Positions 61,551-64,000 of a DNA stretch of 64,000 bases are shown piece after piece. Below the pieces are notes generated by a model. It searched no databases. It was not told the DNA's origin and saw nothing but the letters and a program-made list of their open reading frames with translations. Both the position numbers and the translations under genes were made by a program. Each line of letters begins with the position of its first letter. The stretch's first letter is position 1. Source of the stretch: Haloarcula halophila (GTDB lineage: Archaea; Halobacteriota; Halobacteria; Halobacteriales; Haloarculaceae); the NCBI RefSeq assembly GCF_029278565.1, contig NZ_CP119559.1, positions 2,294,001 through 2,358,000 of the forward strand, given 5' to 3'.

Positions 61551-62306
61551 CTACTCGCTCGCAGCGAGGTTCTTCGCAGCCAGTTCCGGATCGACCTCGC
61601 CCTGGAGGCGTTCCTCGGCCTGGTCGCGGTCCTCGGGGTAGCCGATGTCGTTTCGCCAGCCGTCCATGCGGATGGCGTCGATGGTCCGGCCCGAGTGAAG
61701 CAAGAGGTCGACGGCGTCGCTGATCTCGTACTCGCCGCGATTCGAAGGCTGGACGAGATGACAGGCGTGGAAGATGGCTGGCGTGAACGTGTAGAAGCCG
61801 GTCATGACGAGGTTCGACGGCGGGTCCTCGGGCTTCTCGACGACCTCGGTGATTTCGCCGTACTTGTTAGTGTCACAGACGCCGTACCGGGATGCCTTCT
61901 CCCAGGGGACTTCCTCGACGAGGAAGGCCGCGTCGGCGCGGTCCTCGCGCTGTCGGTTGACGACGTCCGCGAGGTTCGCCTCGAAGATGTTGTCCCCCAG
62001 CATCAGCATGAAGTCCTCGCTGATCTCGTCCTCGACAGTGAGGAGGGCGTGGGCCAGCCCCTTCTGTTCGCGCTGGTGGGTGTAGGTGATCGGGACGCCT
62101 TCGAACTCGTCTTCGAAGTGGTTGATGATGACCTGCTTCTTGTAGCCGACGACGACGAGTAGTTCGTCGGCACCGAGTTCGATGAGTTTCTCGAAACAGT
62201 GGGCGAGGATGGGTTTCCCGGCGACTTCGACCATGCCCTTGGGCTTGTCTTCGGTGAGGGGGCGGAGTCGGGTGCCCTCACCGGCGGCGAGTACAACAGC
62301 TTTCAT
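61551..62306 (-). CDS. aglF: AglF-like sugar-1-phosphate nucleotidyltransferase
   Basis: A 251-residue protein with the nucleotidyltransferase loop MKAVVLAAGEGTRLRPLTED, GMVEVAGKPILAHCFEKLIE, THQREQKGLAHALLTVEDEI, FMLMLGDNIFEANLADVVNR (metal Asp), TEVVEKPEDPPSNLVMTGFY and GWRNDIGYPEDRDQAEERL. It lacks the beta-helix. In Haloferax volcanii AglF is the UDP-glucose-forming enzyme of the N-glycan hexuronic acid branch. The ATG at 62306 is chosen because codons upstream of it overlap a TATA-like AGGTTTTACC about 27 nt before it. It is divergent from aglB. Confidence 0.9.
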   Translation of the reverse strand: MKAVVLAAGEGTRLRPLTEDKPKGMVEVAGKPILAHCFEKLIELGADELLVVVGYKKQVIINHFEDEFEGVPITYTHQREQKGLAHALLTVEDEISEDFMLMLGDNIFEANLADVVNRQREDRADAAFLVEEVPWEKASRYGVCDTNKYGEITEVVEKPEDPPSNLVMTGFYTFTPAIFHACHLVQPSNRGEYEISDAVDLLLHSGRTIDAIRMDGWRNDIGYPEDRDQAEERLQGEVDPELAAKNLAASE

Positions 62307-62425
62307 ACAATACTCTGCTGTGGTGACCGGTAAAACCTTTATTGCTTTGAACGGTCCAGAGCCGGAACGAGCACCCAAACCGCACAGCTATTAGGCTACC
62401 GTGCTGTACGGCCGGGCACTGACAG

Positions 62426-64000
62426 ATGGACGACCAGGTTCGGGACGCGACCGAGGCCCTGATCGAACGCAAGCCCGCCCTCCGGGACGACATCGAAACG
62501 CTGCTCGAACGCGACGGGGACGGCGTCTGGGCGTTCGATGAGGTCGCCGTCGATTCGGGTGCGTTCGGCGAAATCGTGGGTTCCGGCTTAGTCGAGGAGA
62601 CCGACGATGGCTACCGGCTCAGCGATCGTGCGGCGATCCGGGCGGCTATCGAGCCGCCGTCCGGCGACGACAGCGACGACGCCCCTGCGTCGGTCAGCGT
62701 TCAGTCGTCCTTAGAGTCCGTTTCGTTCCCGAACCGTCGACGAACGCTCGCGCTCGGCGCGGCGCTGTTGGCGCTTGCGTTGGTTCGTATCCTCCTGATG
62801 GCCCCGGCCGTCTTCCGTCCGACGGGGATCGTCCTGGCCGGTAACGATCCCTACATGTACCATCACATCGTCGAACAGCTGACGACGAGCGGCCCCGCGG
62901 CGTTCAGCCCGAGCGCGCTCGGACAGTTGGACATTGATTTCCTCCAGTTCGAGGTTCGAACCCACGATACGCTGCTGATCGTCGTCTTGTGGTGGGTGGC
63001 AGCGTTGCTGGGCGGCGAGAGCGCGGTGGGGACCGTCGTCGCGTGGTACCCGGTCCTGGCCGCCCTCGGCTGCGCGATCTGTGTGTATCTGCTGACGGTG
63101 CGGCTGACCGACGATATCCGCTGTGGGCTTGCAGCGGTCCTCCTGTTGGCGATAACGCCCGCTCACGCGTACCGCACTGCGCTTGGATTCGGCGATCACC
63201 ACGCGTTCGACTACCTCGTGCTTGGGGTCACTGCCCTCGCGGTGGCCGTTGTCGCGACCGAACGGGTCAGCCGAACGGACGATCGACTCGGTGTCTCGCC
63301 TACTGGTTGGCTCGCCGTCGGCGTCGGTGGGGCCGGGATCGCGGCACAGACTGCCGCTTGGCGTGGTGGTCCGCTGCTCGTCTTGCCCATTGCACTCTAC
63401 GTCGTCGCCCGGACCTACGTCGATGTCCGGGACGACGTGGACCCATTCGCGACCAACGCGCTGCTACTCGCGTTGACTGGCGTCGGTGCGGTGCTGTCGT
63501 TGGTCCCGCACCTGGCGTTCGACTGGTTCCAACCGGCCCGGGCGTTCGCGCCGCTGTTGCTCTTTGTCGGGGCGGTCGGTGTCGTCGGCTTCGCAGCGCT
63601 CGTGGGCCGCTTTGACGTCCCGGCCTGGACGACGCTTGCCGGCGAGGCTGCGGGTGTTCTCGCTGCCCTCGTGGTCCTCCCCGCTGTGTTTCCACCGATC
63701 GCCGATGCGGCGACCGAGGCCATCAGCTACTTCCAGACCTACGGCGGGAGCGGTATCGCCGAGACTCAGTCGCTGTTCAGCGGGAACCTCGGTGCGACAA
63801 TCGCACCCATCTTCCTGTTCGGGTTCGTGCTCTTCCTGGCGCTGCCGTACATGGCGTGGGCGGCCTGGGTACAGGGCGGCCAGCGCGGTCGGCCCGACTG
63901 GCTGGCCGTCTCGGCGTACGCCTGGTGGTTCTTCCTGTTGGCGATCGTCCAGAACCGCTTTAGCGGGGAACTGTCGCTCTTCACTGCTGTCTTCGCCGGG
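62426..64000 (+). CDS. aglB: Oligosaccharyltransferase AglB (STT3 family), 3' end outside window
   Basis: 525 codons are visible, open to the window edge. AglB transfers lipid-linked glycan to Asn of secreted proteins on the outer membrane face. Residues 1 to about 100 are soluble and look winged-helix-like (FGEIVGSGLVEETDDGYRLS). Then membrane helices begin (TLALGAALLALALVRILLMA). STT3 motifs: first-loop GNDPYMYHH with the metal Asp; GFGDHHAFDYLVLG (DHH-type second acidic motif); SYFQTYGGSGIAETQSLFSG (TIXE-like loop); QNRFSGELSLF. The C-terminal WWDYG-containing domain lies beyond the window. It neighbours aglF, as in other haloarchaeal agl clusters. Confidence 0.93.
   Translation, partial: MDDQVRDATEALIERKPALRDDIETLLERDGDGVWAFDEVAVDSGAFGEIVGSGLVEETDDGYRLSDRAAIRAAIEPPSGDDSDDAPASVSVQSSLESVSFPNRRRTLALGAALLALALVRILLMAPAVFRPTGIVLAGNDPYMYHHIVEQLTTSGPAAFSPSALGQLDIDFLQFEVRTHDTLLIVVLWWVAALLGGESAVGTVVAWYPVLAALGCAICVYLLTVRLTDDIRCGLAAVLLLAITPAHAYRTALGFGDHHAFDYLVLGVTALAVAVVATERVSRTDDRLGVSPTGWLAVGVGGAGIAAQTAAWRGGPLLVLPIALYVVARTYVDVRDDVDPFATNALLLALTGVGAVLSLVPHLAFDWFQPARAFAPLLLFVGAVGVVGFAALVGRFDVPAWTTLAGEAAGVLAALVVLPAVFPPIADAATEAISYFQTYGGSGIAETQSLFSGNLGATIAPIFLFGFVLFLALPYMAWAAWVQGGQRGRPDWLAVSAYAWWFFLLAIVQNRFSGELSLFTAVFAG

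Overview
The window comes from an extremely halophilic archaeon of class Halobacteria. The evidence is acidic proteins (Asp/Glu-rich, Lys-poor), GC-rich backbone genes, TATA boxes 25-35 nt before start codons with almost no leader, and archaea-specific genes: CheF, the AglF sugar nucleotidyltransferase and the AglB oligosaccharyltransferase. I cannot name the genus from the sequence. Most of the window is a large accessory glycan locus, for the S-layer or N-linked glycan and/or surface polysaccharide. It lies between conserved genes for amino-sugar supply (GlmU-like, GlmS) on the left and AglF/AglB on the right.

Layout. (a) 1-9.3 kb, backbone: acetyl-CoA synthetase (partial), a Fic protein, a CPBP membrane protease, CheF, a nucleotidyltransferase pair resembling a toxin-antitoxin module, GlmU-like and GlmS. 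(b) 9.3-18.6 kb: a DUF4330-type membrane protein, a polyprenyl-phosphate sugar transferase (probable glycan initiator), three decayed SDR epimerase genes in a row, a GT2 glycosyltransferase, a GT-C-like membrane protein and a sulfatase-like protein. (c) 18.6-30 kb: an IS1595-type insertion with an 8-bp target duplication, an ABC flippase, then a nonulosonic-acid (sialic-acid-like) module: a CBS-SDR fusion, NeuB, a GT4, a SpsF-type cytidylyltransferase, a FemAB/GNAT-like acyltransferase, two methyltransferases and a DegT aminotransferase. (d) 30-42 kb: AT-richer sugar genes (RmlD-like, RmlA-like, C-methyltransferase, a second sulfatase-like gene, a truncated third) with many insertion sequences, including nested IS1595 and ISH8-type relics and two copies of a 133-bp miniature element. 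(e) 42-56.6 kb: GT61, an SDR, a KpsC/capsule-type transferase, a GT2, a minus-strand run of carbamoyltransferase, GT4, HprK-like kinase and MBL hydrolase, then another sulfatase-like/GT-C pair and a GT4. (f) 56.6-64 kb: three relic genes, an intact SQD1-like UDP-sulfoquinovose-synthase homologue with a strong operator-like inverted repeat, a UDP-sugar 4-epimerase, a winged-helix regulator, AglF and AglB (partial).

How it fits together (inference). GlmS/GlmU, AglF, the SDRs, RmlA/RmlD, NeuB and the cytidylyltransferase would make activated sugars. The polyprenyl sugar transferase would start a lipid-linked glycan, and the GT2, GT4, GT61, KpsC-like and GT-C proteins would extend it. Acyl-, methyl-, carbamoyl- and sulfatase-superfamily enzymes would decorate it, the ABC transporter would flip it, and AglB would attach it to protein. 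Mobile elements, pseudogenes, homopolymer tracts and uneven base composition indicate rapid turnover.

The most unusual points are the CBS-SDR fusion beside NeuB, a set of 'sulfatases' with Ser/Thr instead of Cys at the formylglycine position, a CMAH-like MBL protein with an HprK-like kinase, a C10 tract just upstream of an RmlD-like gene, and a 133-bp element inserted between short inverted repeats.
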